Of a stretch of 37,013 nucleotides of DNA, positions 1 to 8,316 are shown one piece after another (within the stretch, counting starts at the first letter, position 1; the number at the start of each line of letters is the position of its first letter). Source of the DNA: Faecimorpha stercoravium (GTDB lineage: Bacteria > Bacillota > Clostridia > Lachnospirales > Bianqueaceae); NCBI GenBank assembly GCA_018712555.1, contig DVGT01000020.1, positions 1 to 37,013 of the forward strand, in the 5' to 3' direction. A program made the translations under genes and the position numbers. The notes under the pieces are model-generated. The model made no database searches. It worked only from the letters and a program-made list of their open reading frames with translations, and had not been told where the DNA came from.

Positions 1-112
1 CGGACGCTCAGGGTCCTAGGAGTGATCGTCAGACCGATGCCTAATCATTATACAGCTTAAACAATGAGAGGATTAAGTTCCCAACTGGCTGTTGGGTACT
101 GAAACCCTACAC
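1..112. other. Left-edge sequence with no recognisable gene
   Basis: No open frame with a start and ribosome binding site was found here. It lies just downstream of the stop codon of the truncated minus-strand LUD gene, where a full-length homologue would still be coding. It may therefore be the far side of a deletion or insertion junction. No terminal inverted repeat or transposase motif could be seen. Confidence 0.3.
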
Positions 113-388
113 TTATATATTAGGAGGAGCAGCATTGGCGGATAGGCGAACTTGCTGACTGGTCTGACCTTCGGGGATCCGCTGATGCCAATACACGGTA
201 TTGTGTGGAGCAAGGACTTCGTAGAGCCCCATTTCTTCCAGCGTCATGGAGCCGCCGAATCCGATGGTTTGTCCATCCAATGTTCGATCCAGATAGCGGA
301 CAGCATCTTCTGCTTTGGAAAAACATTGGACACGATAGCCACGTGCTTCTAAATTCTTTTGGACGGTGGAGAATGTATTCGAATTCAT
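113..388 (-). pseudogene. Truncated LUD-domain (LutC/YkgG-like) lactate-utilisation family protein, 5' fragment
   Basis: The 91 codons match the N-terminal part of stand-alone LUD (DUF162) proteins of Clostridia: the pattern NTFSTVQKNLEARGY, a central IGFGGSMTLEEMGLYE strand-turn and a WHQRIPEG motif. Family members are usually around 200 residues, so more than half is missing. The frame ends at a TAA after a short divergent tail (about residues 80-91). The 5' end looks intact: ATG at 388, a GAGGTGA-type ribosome binding site and a good upstream promoter. LUD proteins are linked to lactate oxidation or thiol/redox metabolism, but this fragment is unlikely to be active. A premature stop after a deletion is inferred; a genuine short variant is the alternative. 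Confidence 0.6.
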
Positions 389-426
389 GACGGTTTCACC
401 TCAGTTCTACGATAAAATATATACTT

Positions 427-456
427 ACTATACTATAGACAATGGAAGTCTGTCAA
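427..456 (-). promoter_or_regulatory. Promoter of the LUD gene
   Basis: On the minus strand, TTGACA (456-451) is followed after 18 bases by TATAGT (432-427). This sits about 40 bases upstream of the LUD start codon. It is a near-consensus vegetative promoter, still intact although its gene is truncated. Confidence 0.6.
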
Positions 457-487
457 TGGATTCTCCTTCCATTTTAAGATAGGGCAT

Positions 488-671
488 GGTATAATAGGCG
501 TGGCATGGCAGCATTCTACGCCGCAGCGATTGAGCCACGCCCCGAGTTTGCCGCCAGAGGGCGTCAAACTCCGACGAGAGTCTTACTGGGGTATAATAGG
601 CGTGGCATGGCAGTTTTCTACGCCGCAGCGATTGAGCCACGCCCCGAGTTTGCCGCCAGAGGGCGTCAAAC
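488..671 (+). repeat. Two direct copies of an 82-bp element, period 102 bp
   Basis: Positions 488-569 and 590-671 are the same 82-bp sequence with only two substitutions seen (AGCATTCTAC versus AGTTTTCTAC). Each copy begins with GGTATAATAGG, which resembles a -10 box, and holds a perfect 8-bp inverted repeat GGCGTGGC/GCCACGCC (497-504 with 534-541 in copy 1), followed by a CGCC-AGAG-GGCG mini-hairpin. The minus strand stays open across both copies and gives a repetitive basic peptide, which looks non-genic. It resembles a dispersed palindromic intergenic element; whether it occurs elsewhere cannot be seen here. Confidence 0.75.
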
Positions 672-795
672 CGCGAAAGCTGTTTGCGCTTAGCAGTTGA
701 TAGTTTCCTCTTCGGAAACAAACCGACGGAGCCGTGCCTTGAGATGCCGCCCCAAAGGCATTCATCTCCGAAAGCAGCGGTTTTCATAAAAGGGG
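672..795 (+). other. Leader of the acetyltransferase gene with two small hairpins
   Basis: Between the repeats and the next gene lie a GTTTCC/GGAAAC hairpin (703-719) and a second one pairing ATGCC (744-748) with GGCAT (757-761), with GAGATG/CATCTC as an alternative pairing (741-746 with 763-768). An AGGGGG ribosome binding site follows near 791-796. No known riboswitch class was recognised and no clear promoter was found. Confidence 0.35.
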
Positions 796-802
796 GATAC
801 AT

Positions 803-1420
803 ATGACAGAGAAGGAACGAATGCTATCCGGAAAGTTATATATTGCACAAGATGAAGAATTGGTGCGAGACAGCATGCGAGCACGTAGACTCACTCGGCA
901 GATCAATGGTCTGACAGAGGAGCAGAGTGAAGAAATGCAGCGGCTGTTTCGAGAACTATTGGGGAAAATAGGAAAGGATTTCTGGATCAATCCGCCCTTT
1001 CGGGTGGACTATGGCAGTCACATATATATCGGCGATCATTTTTACGCGAATTATGACTGTATGATCTTGGATGTGGCCCGGGTAGAGATTGGCGACCATG
1101 TGTTTTTTGGTCCCAGGGTCTGTGTATATACGGCAGGACATCCAATCGATGCAGAGGTAAGGGATACGCAGCTGGAATTTGGCAAGGAAGTGAAAATCGG
1201 CAGTCATGTCTGGGTCGGAGGAAATACCGTGATCAATCCTGGGGTTACCATTGGAGACCGGGTCGTCATAGGCTCCGGATCTGTGGTGACAAAAGATATT
1301 CCGAGTGGTGTGGTGGCTGCAGGCGTTCCTTGCCGAGTTATTCGGAAGATTACAGAAGAAGACAGAAAGTATTGGAAAGAACAAGAGGCTCTTTATAGAC
1401 AAAGTGTGGATAGAGAATGA
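803..1420 (+). CDS. Maltose/galactoside-type hexapeptide O-acetyltransferase (Maa/LacA family)
   Basis: This 205-residue protein has the full architecture of the sugar O-acetyltransferases. There is an N-terminal helical Mac domain (about residues 1-60, MTEKERMLSGKLYIAQDEEL), then a left-handed beta-helix of hexapeptide repeats with YTAGHPID, which carries the family's catalytic His, and a C-terminal loop VAAGVPCRVIRKI. The family transfers acetyl from acetyl-CoA to hydroxyls of sugars, probably in the cytoplasm. The start is supported by a purine-rich AGGGGG site. It lies 18 bp upstream of the GH95 gene and probably forms an operon with it and the DUF1593 gene, which suggests modification of a sugar released there. 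The substrate cannot be told from sequence. Confidence 0.9.
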   Translation: MTEKERMLSGKLYIAQDEELVRDSMRARRLTRQINGLTEEQSEEMQRLFRELLGKIGKDFWINPPFRVDYGSHIYIGDHFYANYDCMILDVARVEIGDHVFFGPRVCVYTAGHPIDAEVRDTQLEFGKEVKIGSHVWVGGNTVINPGVTIGDRVVIGSGSVVTKDIPSGVVAAGVPCRVIRKITEEDRKYWKEQEALYRQSVDRE

Positions 1421-1438
1421 AATATGGGGTGATACAAG

Positions 1439-3697
1439 ATGAGCCAGATATGGTTCAGCAAACCGGCGCAGAACTGGAATGAGGCGCTGCCTATCGGAAA
1501 CGGCCGGTTGGGAGCGATGATTTTTGGTGGTACGGCCATAGATCGGTTTCCATTGAACGATGACAGCGTATGGTCGGGGGGAATGCAGCAGAGGATCAAT
1601 CCGGATGCCAGAACACACCTGGAAGAGATCCAAGGGTATCTGCGGGCCGGAGAGATAGAAAAAGCAGAAAAACTGGCGCAGCTGACATTGACTGGAGTAC
1701 CTGATGGAGAACGGCATTATGAACCGCTGTGCGATATGATTCTGTTATGTCGGACAACGGGCATCCCGCTGTCGAATCTAAACGGCTTGCGGGGACTGAA
1801 TGAGAAATCCATGGAGAGATATCATGTGGAGGCGGAAGACTACAAGAGAGAACTCTCCTTGGTCACAGGGATTCATCGCGTGTCCTATACCCTGGATGGT
1901 ATCACAATGAAACGAGAATGCTTCGCCTCTTATCCGGCGGGCGTGATTTGTGTACATATCCAAGGAGATGACACCTACGCGATATTGCGCCGCAACCGAA
2001 CGGGGATCCGGGTTGGCCGTGCGGATGGCCGCACGTTGACATTAACAGGACGGACAGCGGACGATGGGATCCAATATGTGGCAGCCGTCAGAGCGGTTGG
2101 GGAGAATGTCCGTGTATTAGGAGACACGTTGTTATGTGGTACAGAATGTACACTCTATATTGCCTCGGAAACATCGTTTCGAAGCAAAAATCCAGAAGCG
2201 GACTGTTTAGGCCGGCTCGATGCCGCAGAACAAAAGGGTTACGAGAAGTTAAAGCAAGAGCACGAAGCGGATTTCGAAACATATATGAGGCGCTGTGGCC
2301 TTCGGTTAAAAGCGGATCCTGCGCTGGAGACTCTGCCCACGGATGAGAGAATCCGTCGGGTATCCGAAGGAAAAATGGATCTGGGACTCATCTGCGATTA
2401 TTTCGATTTTGGCCGGTATCTGCTGCTTTCCTGCAGCAGGCCGGGGAGCCTTCCCGCCAATCTGCAAGGAATCTGGAATGAATCGTTTCAACCGCCATGG
2501 GATAGTAAATATACGATCAATATCAATACGGAGATGAACTATTGGCCGGCGGAGGTTTGTAATCTATCCGAGATGCATGAACCGCTCTTCGAGCATCTGC
2601 GGCGGATGCATCCGAGGGGAAGAAAAGTGGCACAGCAGATGTACGGCGCAGCGAAGGGATGGGCAGCGCATCACAACACGGATATCTGGGGAGACTGTGC
2701 GCCGCAGGACACATATCTTCCTGCGACCTATTGGCCGATGGGAGCGGCCTGGTTGTGTCTGCACATCATGGAGCACTACGCATTCACAGGGGATGAAGAA
2801 TTCCTGCGGGAATACTATCCGCTCATGAAAGAAGCGGCGGATTTTTTTGCGGAGACACTGATAACGGGGCCTGCGGGAAGCCTGATGGTATCCCCATCTT
2901 GTTCTCCGGAGAATACCTATGTGCTGGAAGACGGAAGTCGGGGGTGTTTGTGCGAAGGCGCTGCCATGGACAGCCAGATCCTGACGGAACTTTTAGAAGC
3001 CATCGAAAAAGCGGCTCAGATTCTCAATGAAGACGCGTCCCTTTATATAAAGTTAAAAGAGAGGCTCACACCGGGCGTACAGATATCCTCGGATGGCCGG
3101 ATCATGGAATGGTATCGGGAATACCAGGAAGCCGATCTCGGACATAGACATATTTCGCATTTATTCGCCTTGTATCCGGGGAGCCAGATTACGCCGCAAA
3201 AGACCGCATGGTTTCAGGCGGCGAGACGGACATTGGAGGTGCGTCTCGCTCATGGAGGCGGACATACCGGATGGAGCCGTGCCTGGATCATCAACATGTG
3301 GGCGCGGCTGCTGGACGGGAACAAGGCAGGAGAAAACCTACAGCTTCTCTTGCAAAAATCGACGCTGCCGAACCTGATGGATACCCATCCTCCCTTTCAG
3401 ATCGACGGGAATTTTGGCGGGACGGCTGCCATTGCAGAGATGCTGTTGCAGAGTCATGAAGGCTTTTTGAGGTTACTACCTGCTCTGCCTCCGGAATGGG
3501 AGGAGGGCGAAGTACATGGCCTGCGGGCCAGAGGCGGATATACGGTATCCATGGTATGGAACAAAAACAAAGGGATCCGCGCGGAAATACGGGCGGATCG
3601 TGCAGGGGTATTGCATTTGAGCGATGGACGATCTTTTGCGCATCAGGCGGGAGAGACCATCCTGATAAAAAATGAAGAAAGTGAGGAAGTATTATGA
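1439..3697 (+). CDS. Glycoside hydrolase family 95 alpha-L-fucosidase (cytoplasmic)
   Basis: The 752 residues span a GH95 enzyme: an N-terminal beta-sandwich beginning with the hallmark LPIGNGRLGAMIFGG, an (alpha/alpha)6 catalytic barrel and a C-terminal beta domain (RARGGYTVSMVW). By comparison with the known 1,2-alpha-L-fucosidase mechanism, the water-activating asparagines are N361 and N363 in NINTEMNYWPAE, the likely general acid is E491 in SPSCSPEN, and D656 in IDGNFGG completes the site. GH95 enzymes invert alpha-1,2-linked L-fucose or, in some members, L-galactose. No signal peptide is visible, so it would act on imported oligosaccharide, yet no transporter gene is in the window. A GGGGTGA site precedes the ATG. 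The 3' end overlaps the next gene by 4 bases (ATGA), so translation is probably coupled. It would supply L-fucose to the downstream kinase/aldolase pathway. Confidence 0.95.
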   Translation: MSQIWFSKPAQNWNEALPIGNGRLGAMIFGGTAIDRFPLNDDSVWSGGMQQRINPDARTHLEEIQGYLRAGEIEKAEKLAQLTLTGVPDGERHYEPLCDMILLCRTTGIPLSNLNGLRGLNEKSMERYHVEAEDYKRELSLVTGIHRVSYTLDGITMKRECFASYPAGVICVHIQGDDTYAILRRNRTGIRVGRADGRTLTLTGRTADDGIQYVAAVRAVGENVRVLGDTLLCGTECTLYIASETSFRSKNPEADCLGRLDAAEQKGYEKLKQEHEADFETYMRRCGLRLKADPALETLPTDERIRRVSEGKMDLGLICDYFDFGRYLLLSCSRPGSLPANLQGIWNESFQPPWDSKYTININTEMNYWPAEVCNLSEMHEPLFEHLRRMHPRGRKVAQQMYGAAKGWAAHHNTDIWGDCAPQDTYLPATYWPMGAAWLCLHIMEHYAFTGDEEFLREYYPLMKEAADFFAETLITGPAGSLMVSPSCSPENTYVLEDGSRGCLCEGAAMDSQILTELLEAIEKAAQILNEDASLYIKLKERLTPGVQISSDGRIMEWYREYQEADLGHRHISHLFALYPGSQITPQKTAWFQAARRTLEVRLAHGGGHTGWSRAWIINMWARLLDGNKAGENLQLLLQKSTLPNLMDTHPPFQIDGNFGGTAAIAEMLLQSHEGFLRLLPALPPEWEEGEVHGLRARGGYTVSMVWNKNKGIRAEIRADRAGVLHLSDGRSFAHQAGETILIKNEESEEVL

Positions 3698-4935
3698 AGA
3701 AATGGAGTAGCGGAGCATTAGCAGGAGAAAGATATCGGGTGATTGTGACAACGGATATCGGAGGAAGCGATCCGGATGATTTTCAGTCCATGGCCCATTA
3801 TTTGCTATATGCGGATATGTTTGATACGGAAGGGCTGATTTCTTCCCCCTGGGGAGCCGGGACGAAGCAGGATATATTGACGGTGATCGATGCCTATGAA
3901 AAAGATTATCCGAATCTGAAGCGGTTTTCGGATACCTATCCGGAACCGGATGCGTTACGGGCCATGACCAAGCAGGGCGTCATAGAGACCGCGCCCTATT
4001 CTGGCTATCGCACCCCGACGGAAGCCTCGGAGTGGATCATTCGATGCGCGGAGAAGGAGGATCCTCGCCCGCTGTATCTGTTGATGTGGGGCCTCCTGGA
4101 GGATTTGGCGCAGGCGCTGCATGACGCGCCGCATATTGCGGATAAACTCAGAGTGTATTATATTGGCGGCCCGAATAAGAAATGGGGCCCGAATGCCTAT
4201 GAATATATTCGTGAGAACTTTCCGGACCTTTGGATGATCGAGAACAACTCCACCTATCGAGGCTGGTTCGTAGGTGGAGACCAGGAGGGGGATCTGGGAA
4301 ATCATTCGTTTGTAGAAAAGTATGTGGCAGGTCACGGTGCGCTGGGAGAGTATTTTGCGAAGCATCTCGGCGGTACGATCAAAATGGGAGACACCCCTTC
4401 CGTCGTGTATTTGCTGCGGGGTACTCCGGAAGATCCCACACAGGACAGCTGGGGAGGCAGCTTTGTGCCGACTCGTTACATGGAACAGAAGACATTTTGC
4501 AGAAATACCACGATGGAGGATACGATTCAGGTATTTGGTGTGTTGGAATTAGTATATCAGGGGCCGGTTCGTGAGGACTTGCCGCGGGATGTTCCAGCGT
4601 TCTTTTTAAGAACCAAGGATCAGGATTTTCCGGGATTTTATACGGGTAACGGAGAGTATAAAATTCGATTTGTGCCGAAGGAAGTGTCGGATTGGACCTA
4701 TGTGATCCACAGTGATATTCCGGAGTTAGACGGGCAGTCCGGCAGTTTTCGTTCGACGCCGGAGGAAGCGGGCGCACGGGAGAAGGGACCGCTGACGCAT
4801 TGGTGGACGGATCGTCTGGAGGAAGAATGGGCCGAAGGCCCGCACAAAGGGGCGAAAACAGTAAGCCAATGGAGAAAAGAATTTCTGATGGATTTCGCCG
4901 CCAGGTACGATCGGTGTCAGGGGGATTGCAAGTAA
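3694..4935 (+). CDS. DUF1593 (Sde182 nucleoside-hydrolase-like) protein
   Basis: The N-terminal two thirds of this 413-residue protein resembles the nucleoside-hydrolase-like domain of the Sde182/DUF1593 family. The start VIVTTDIGGSDPDDFQSMAH matches the Asp-rich Ca-binding loop (D-x-G-x-D-D-x-x) of nucleoside hydrolases. Further family landmarks are GLISSPWGAGTKQ and LWGLLEDLAQAL, and a beta-rich C-terminal part follows from about residue 290. The family is often encoded beside plant- or host-glycan hydrolases and is presumed to cleave a glycosidic bond, but its substrate is not established to my knowledge. There is no signal peptide. The 4-base overlap with the fucosidase implies a shared role in glycan breakdown. 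Confidence 0.85.
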   Translation: MKKWSSGALAGERYRVIVTTDIGGSDPDDFQSMAHYLLYADMFDTEGLISSPWGAGTKQDILTVIDAYEKDYPNLKRFSDTYPEPDALRAMTKQGVIETAPYSGYRTPTEASEWIIRCAEKEDPRPLYLLMWGLLEDLAQALHDAPHIADKLRVYYIGGPNKKWGPNAYEYIRENFPDLWMIENNSTYRGWFVGGDQEGDLGNHSFVEKYVAGHGALGEYFAKHLGGTIKMGDTPSVVYLLRGTPEDPTQDSWGGSFVPTRYMEQKTFCRNTTMEDTIQVFGVLELVYQGPVREDLPRDVPAFFLRTKDQDFPGFYTGNGEYKIRFVPKEVSDWTYVIHSDIPELDGQSGSFRSTPEEAGAREKGPLTHWWTDRLEEEWAEGPHKGAKTVSQWRKEFLMDFAARYDRCQGDCK

Positions 4936-4951
4936 AAAGAAGGGCAAAACC

Positions 4952-4980
4952 TTGTCTTTCATAAGGGACTGTGCTATAAT
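4952..4980 (+). promoter_or_regulatory. Promoter of the rhamnulokinase-deoR transcript
   Basis: TTGTCT (4952-4957), a 17-base spacer and TATAAT (4975-4980) preceded by TG (extended -10) form a strong vegetative promoter, about 45 bases upstream of the kinase start. It separates the fucosidase operon from the kinase. No clear intrinsic terminator lies between the DUF1593 stop and this promoter, so read-through is possible. Confidence 0.75.
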
Positions 4981-5024
4981 AAAAACAACAAAAACCCAAA
5001 CAAAACAACATGGGAGGTTATGAA

Positions 5025-6446
5025 ATGGGAAAGAATTCTGCGTATTTAGCATTCGATTACGGAGCGTCTTCCGGGAGACTGATGTTGGCGACCTATGATG
5101 GCGATACACTGAAATTAGAAGAGGTGCATCGTTTCCCCAATGAGCCGGTATGGATGAATGGGCATTTTTATTGGGATTTCCCGAGGCTGTTTCATGAGAT
5201 GAAACAGGGGCTGAAAAAGGCGGCGCGCCTGGATGTAGAGATCGCGGGTATCGGGATTGATACCTGGGGTGTGGACTACGGGTACTTGGATGAAGAGGGT
5301 CGTCTGATCTCCAATCCCTTCTGTTACCGGGACCCCAAGAATGCGGGCGCGATGGCGGAGATGGATCAGAAATGGGACTTTGCAGAATGTTATCGCATTG
5401 CGGGCATTCAGAAGCTGGACTTCAACACCATGTACCAGCTGTATTACGATGTAAAGCATCGTAAGTACATTGTGGATGCAGCGAAGGACATTCTGTTTAT
5501 GCCCGATCTGTTTGCCTATTTCCTGACAGGGAAGAAGGTGTGTGAGTATTCCATCGCGTCTACAGGGCAGCTCTTGGATGCGAAGAAGAGAGATTTCTCG
5601 GATAAGATCTTGGAAGAGATCGGAATCAGCCGTGAGTTGTTCGCGCCGATGGTTATGCCAGGTACAGTGATCGGAGAGCTGACGGACGAGATTATGGAAG
5701 AGACGGGTATGAAGAAGGTGCCTGTCATTGCGGTGGGCAGCCATGATACGGCTTCTGCGGTTTGCGGAACGCCTCTGGCAGGAGAAAACAGCATCTTCCT
5801 CAGCAGCGGCACATGGGCGCTGATCGGTATGGAGCTGCCGGAACCGGTGATTACGGAGGATTCTCTGGCCTATAACTTTACGAATGAAGGCGGAGTCGAA
5901 GGAACGATTCGTTTCTTGAAGAATATCACCGGTCTGTGGATTCTGCAGCAGCTGAAGAAAAAATGGAATGAGACAGATCCGTCGATCGGATATCCAGAGA
6001 TTATTGCGGCGGCACGTTCGGCAGAGCGTCGGCATTTCACAATCGATCCGGATGAAGATGTATTTACGGCTCCGATGGACATGGTGAAGACAGTGCAGGA
6101 TTATTGCGAGGCACATGGACAGGGGCGCCCGGAGACGATGGGCGAAATCGCGATGGCGGCTTATAATGGACTCGCGCAGAAGATCAAGGTGCATGCGGAG
6201 AGCCTGGAGAAGCTGACGGGCCGCAAAGCGACGGACATTCATATGGTTGGCGGCGGGATACAGGATCAGTTCCTGTGCGAGACGCTGGCCAGAGAAAGTG
6301 GTAAGAAGCTTGTGACAGGTCCGATCGAAGCAGCGGTTGCTGGTTCTGTGCTCATGCAGATGAAGGCGCTGGGAACACTCAGCTCCCTGCAGGAGGGAAG
6401 AGATCTGATTGCCAGATCGTTCCCAATGCAGAGTTATGAACCTTGA
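5025..6446 (+). CDS. rhaB: Rhamnulokinase-type FGGY carbohydrate kinase
   Basis: This is a two-domain ASKHA sugar kinase of 473 residues. The first phosphate-binding loop is AFDYGASSGRLMLA, the sugar-binding stretch includes IGIDTWGVDYG, and the C-terminal ATP domain holds HMVGGGIQDQFLCE and an AAVAGSVLMQ adenosine motif. These are characteristic of rhamnulokinase (ATP + L-rhamnulose -> L-rhamnulose 1-phosphate). Related enzymes in microcompartment loci can serve L-fuculose as well, so the true substrate may be fuculose given the fucosidase next door. An in-frame ATG at 5010 overlaps the ribosome binding site GGGAGGT (5012-5018); the ATG at 5025 is the better start. No isomerase gene is present, so the aldose-to-ketose step is encoded elsewhere. 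Confidence 0.88.
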   Translation: MGKNSAYLAFDYGASSGRLMLATYDGDTLKLEEVHRFPNEPVWMNGHFYWDFPRLFHEMKQGLKKAARLDVEIAGIGIDTWGVDYGYLDEEGRLISNPFCYRDPKNAGAMAEMDQKWDFAECYRIAGIQKLDFNTMYQLYYDVKHRKYIVDAAKDILFMPDLFAYFLTGKKVCEYSIASTGQLLDAKKRDFSDKILEEIGISRELFAPMVMPGTVIGELTDEIMEETGMKKVPVIAVGSHDTASAVCGTPLAGENSIFLSSGTWALIGMELPEPVITEDSLAYNFTNEGGVEGTIRFLKNITGLWILQQLKKKWNETDPSIGYPEIIAAARSAERRHFTIDPDEDVFTAPMDMVKTVQDYCEAHGQGRPETMGEIAMAAYNGLAQKIKVHAESLEKLTGRKATDIHMVGGGIQDQFLCETLARESGKKLVTGPIEAAVAGSVLMQMKALGTLSSLQEGRDLIARSFPMQSYEP

Positions 6447-6477
6447 TGGATCATACTAGGAAAGGCAGGAAACGGAT

Positions 6478-7245
6478 ATGGCGATGCTGGCGATGGACCG
6501 CCGAAGCATTATATTAGAGCGAATACAACAGACAAGCAGTGTCCGTGTGACGGAGCTGGCAGAGGAGTTCGAGGTCACAGAAGAGACCATAAGACGGGAC
6601 CTGGAAAAGCTGGAAAGCGAAGGATTCGTGACCAGGACATATGGCGGCGCGGTGCTGGTGCAGAATAATACCAGCGATCTGTCCATTCACGTCAGGGAAA
6701 CGCAGAATCAGGAGGGGAAGCGCCGTATCGCCCGTAAGGTCGTGGAGATGATAGAGGACGGGGATACCCTGATGGTCGATTCCAGCACAACAGCGATGTA
6801 TGTGGCGAAGAACCTCAAGGGACGCAGCAACATTACAATGATTACAAATTCTGTACGGATTCCTCAGGAAGTGGCGGCCCAGGACAGCATGAAGATTATT
6901 GTGACGGGCGGTGTGCTTCGGCCCGGAATCATGTCGATGGTAGGCGCCATCACGGAAGAAACGCTGGACAGGTACTACGTCAACAAAGCGATTATCGGAT
7001 GTAAGGCATTGGATCCGGAGTTAGGCACCTTTGAGCCTCACGAGCAGGAGTCGGTGATCAAGCGTAAGATGCGAAAAAATGCGAAGACCGTCATTCTGGT
7101 GGCGGATCATACCAAGTTCGGAAAGAAATCCTTTATTCGGACATTGCGTACAGAAGAGATCGACATATTGATCACGGACGAGCCGTTGGAAAACGAGGTG
7201 GAGAGAAGCATGAAAGCGCGGGGAATTCGAGTGATTTACGCGTGA
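6478..7245 (+). CDS. DeoR-family transcriptional regulator
   Basis: The 255 residues contain an N-terminal winged helix-turn-helix (about 8-62; VRVTELAEEFEVTEETIRRD is the DeoR signature helix pair, then TRTYGGAVL). A sensor domain of the ribose-5-phosphate-isomerase-like fold follows (DSSTTAMYVAKNL, VTGGVLRPG, VADHTKFGKKSF). Such regulators usually repress sugar operons and bind a phosphorylated pathway sugar. It sits 31 bp after the kinase, probably on the same transcript. The strong promoter of the microcompartment operon begins about 90 bp downstream, so control of that promoter, with the aldolase substrate as inducer, is a reasonable inference. Three in-frame ATGs lie within six codons; the first fits the GCAGGAAA site best. 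Confidence 0.88.
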   Translation: MAMLAMDRRSIILERIQQTSSVRVTELAEEFEVTEETIRRDLEKLESEGFVTRTYGGAVLVQNNTSDLSIHVRETQNQEGKRRIARKVVEMIEDGDTLMVDSSTTAMYVAKNLKGRSNITMITNSVRIPQEVAAQDSMKIIVTGGVLRPGIMSMVGAITEETLDRYYVNKAIIGCKALDPELGTFEPHEQESVIKRKMRKNAKTVILVADHTKFGKKSFIRTLRTEEIDILITDEPLENEVERSMKARGIRVIYA

Positions 7246-7332
7246 ACATGCAGGCTTGATGGGGGCAGGGAAATGTCCTGCCAAAATTCGAGAAAAAAAT
7301 CACAGATTTCGCGAGAAGATGCTGTGAAACTA

Positions 7333-7361
7333 TTGACATTGCCTGTGAAGTTTGGTAAGAT
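7333..7361 (+). promoter_or_regulatory. Promoter of the microcompartment operon
   Basis: TTGACA (7333-7338), a 17-base spacer and TAAGAT (7356-7361) give a strong promoter with an untranslated leader of about 85 bases before the aldolase start. Just upstream are a GGCAGG/CCTGCC hairpin (7264-7282) without a T-run and two similar TTCGAGAA / TTCGCGAGAA words (7288-7316). These words may be DeoR-type operator half sites, an inference only. Confidence 0.75.
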
Positions 7362-7453
7362 GGAGGCAAAACAAAGAGAATCCCACGAGAACAGACAACA
7401 AGTCACATGTTCCGTGTTGGGTTTTCATCATCATTCTACAGGAGGTTTCATCC

Positions 7454-8278
7454 ATGACAGGAGAGTATGAGATTAAAAAACAGATACTGGACATTGGCCG
7501 TCGTATCTATAACAGAGGTATGGTTGCCGCGAACGACGGTAACATCAGCGTGAAGCTGAACGACAATGAATTCCTCTGTACCCCCACGGGTGTGTCCAAA
7601 GGATTCATGACGATGGATATGATCTGCAAGGTGGACGCGGAGGGAAAGGTAATTTCTGCGAATGGTCCGTATCGTCCTTCTTCTGAGATCAAGATGCACA
7701 TGCGGGTATATAAGCTGCGTCCCGATGTCAAGAGCGTGGTACATGCACATCCCGTATATGCTACGGCTTTTGCTATTGCGGGTATTCCGCTGACACAGCC
7801 GATCATGCCGGAAGCTGTCATTTCTTTAGGATGCGTACCGATCGCTCCCTATGGCACACCTTCCACAATGGAGATTCCTGATGCAGTAGAGCCTTATCTG
7901 GAGCATTTCGATGCGGTTCTGCTGGAGAACCATGGCGCACTGAGCTTTGGGGATTCTCTGATGAATGCGTATTTCAAGATGGAGTCTTTGGAGTTCTATG
8001 CAAAGCTTCTGATGTTTGCAAAGCAGCTGGGCGGCCCCAAGGAGTTGTCTGACGCACAGGTACAGCGTCTGTATGAGATCCGTAAGAAGCTGGGTATGAC
8101 CGGTAAGCATCCCGCAAACCTGTGCCAGAACATGAACAATGGATGTCATGCAGCACATGGCGCCTCCTGCGGAAGCTGCAATGGTTCCTGCAGCAGCCAT
8201 GCGGAGCAGACTCCTGCGGCGAGTGATGATCTGGTAGCCGAAATCACCAAGAGAATCCTGGCAGAGCTGAATAAGTAA
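7454..8278 (+). CDS. Class II L-fuculose/L-rhamnulose-1-phosphate aldolase with encapsulation peptide
   Basis: This is a zinc aldolase of the AraD/FucA family (274 residues from the ATG after CAGGAGGT). Visible active-site residues are E78 (SSEIKMH), H97 and H99 (VVHAHP) and H160 (LENHGAL). It cleaves a 6-deoxyketose 1-phosphate to dihydroxyacetone phosphate and L-lactaldehyde, the aldehyde the compartment would contain. After the catalytic domain (about 1-215) comes an unusual linker with five Cys (224, 231, 239, 242, 246) and three His (232, 235, 249) within 26 residues. An amphipathic C-terminal helix follows (DDLVAEITKRILAELNK) of the type that targets cargo to microcompartments. It is the first gene of the operon. 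A GTG further upstream in frame lacks a suitable ribosome binding site. Confidence 0.93.
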   Translation: MTGEYEIKKQILDIGRRIYNRGMVAANDGNISVKLNDNEFLCTPTGVSKGFMTMDMICKVDAEGKVISANGPYRPSSEIKMHMRVYKLRPDVKSVVHAHPVYATAFAIAGIPLTQPIMPEAVISLGCVPIAPYGTPSTMEIPDAVEPYLEHFDAVLLENHGALSFGDSLMNAYFKMESLEFYAKLLMFAKQLGGPKELSDAQVQRLYEIRKKLGMTGKHPANLCQNMNNGCHAAHGASCGSCNGSCSSHAEQTPAASDDLVAEITKRILAELNK

Positions 8279-8316
8279 TCCATACGACAACTCAAATGGA
8301 AGGCAGGTGAGAGGCC

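Noticed and set aside
428..802. Minus-strand 124-codon open frame across the tandem repeat
   Set aside because: It only repeats the translated 102-bp unit (basic, Arg-rich), lacks a ribosome binding site and matches no protein family; it is treated as a by-product of the repeat.
5010..5024. Upstream ATG for the rhamnulokinase
   Set aside because: It lies over the ribosome binding site GGGAGGT; the next in-frame ATG is correctly spaced and fits the family N-terminus.
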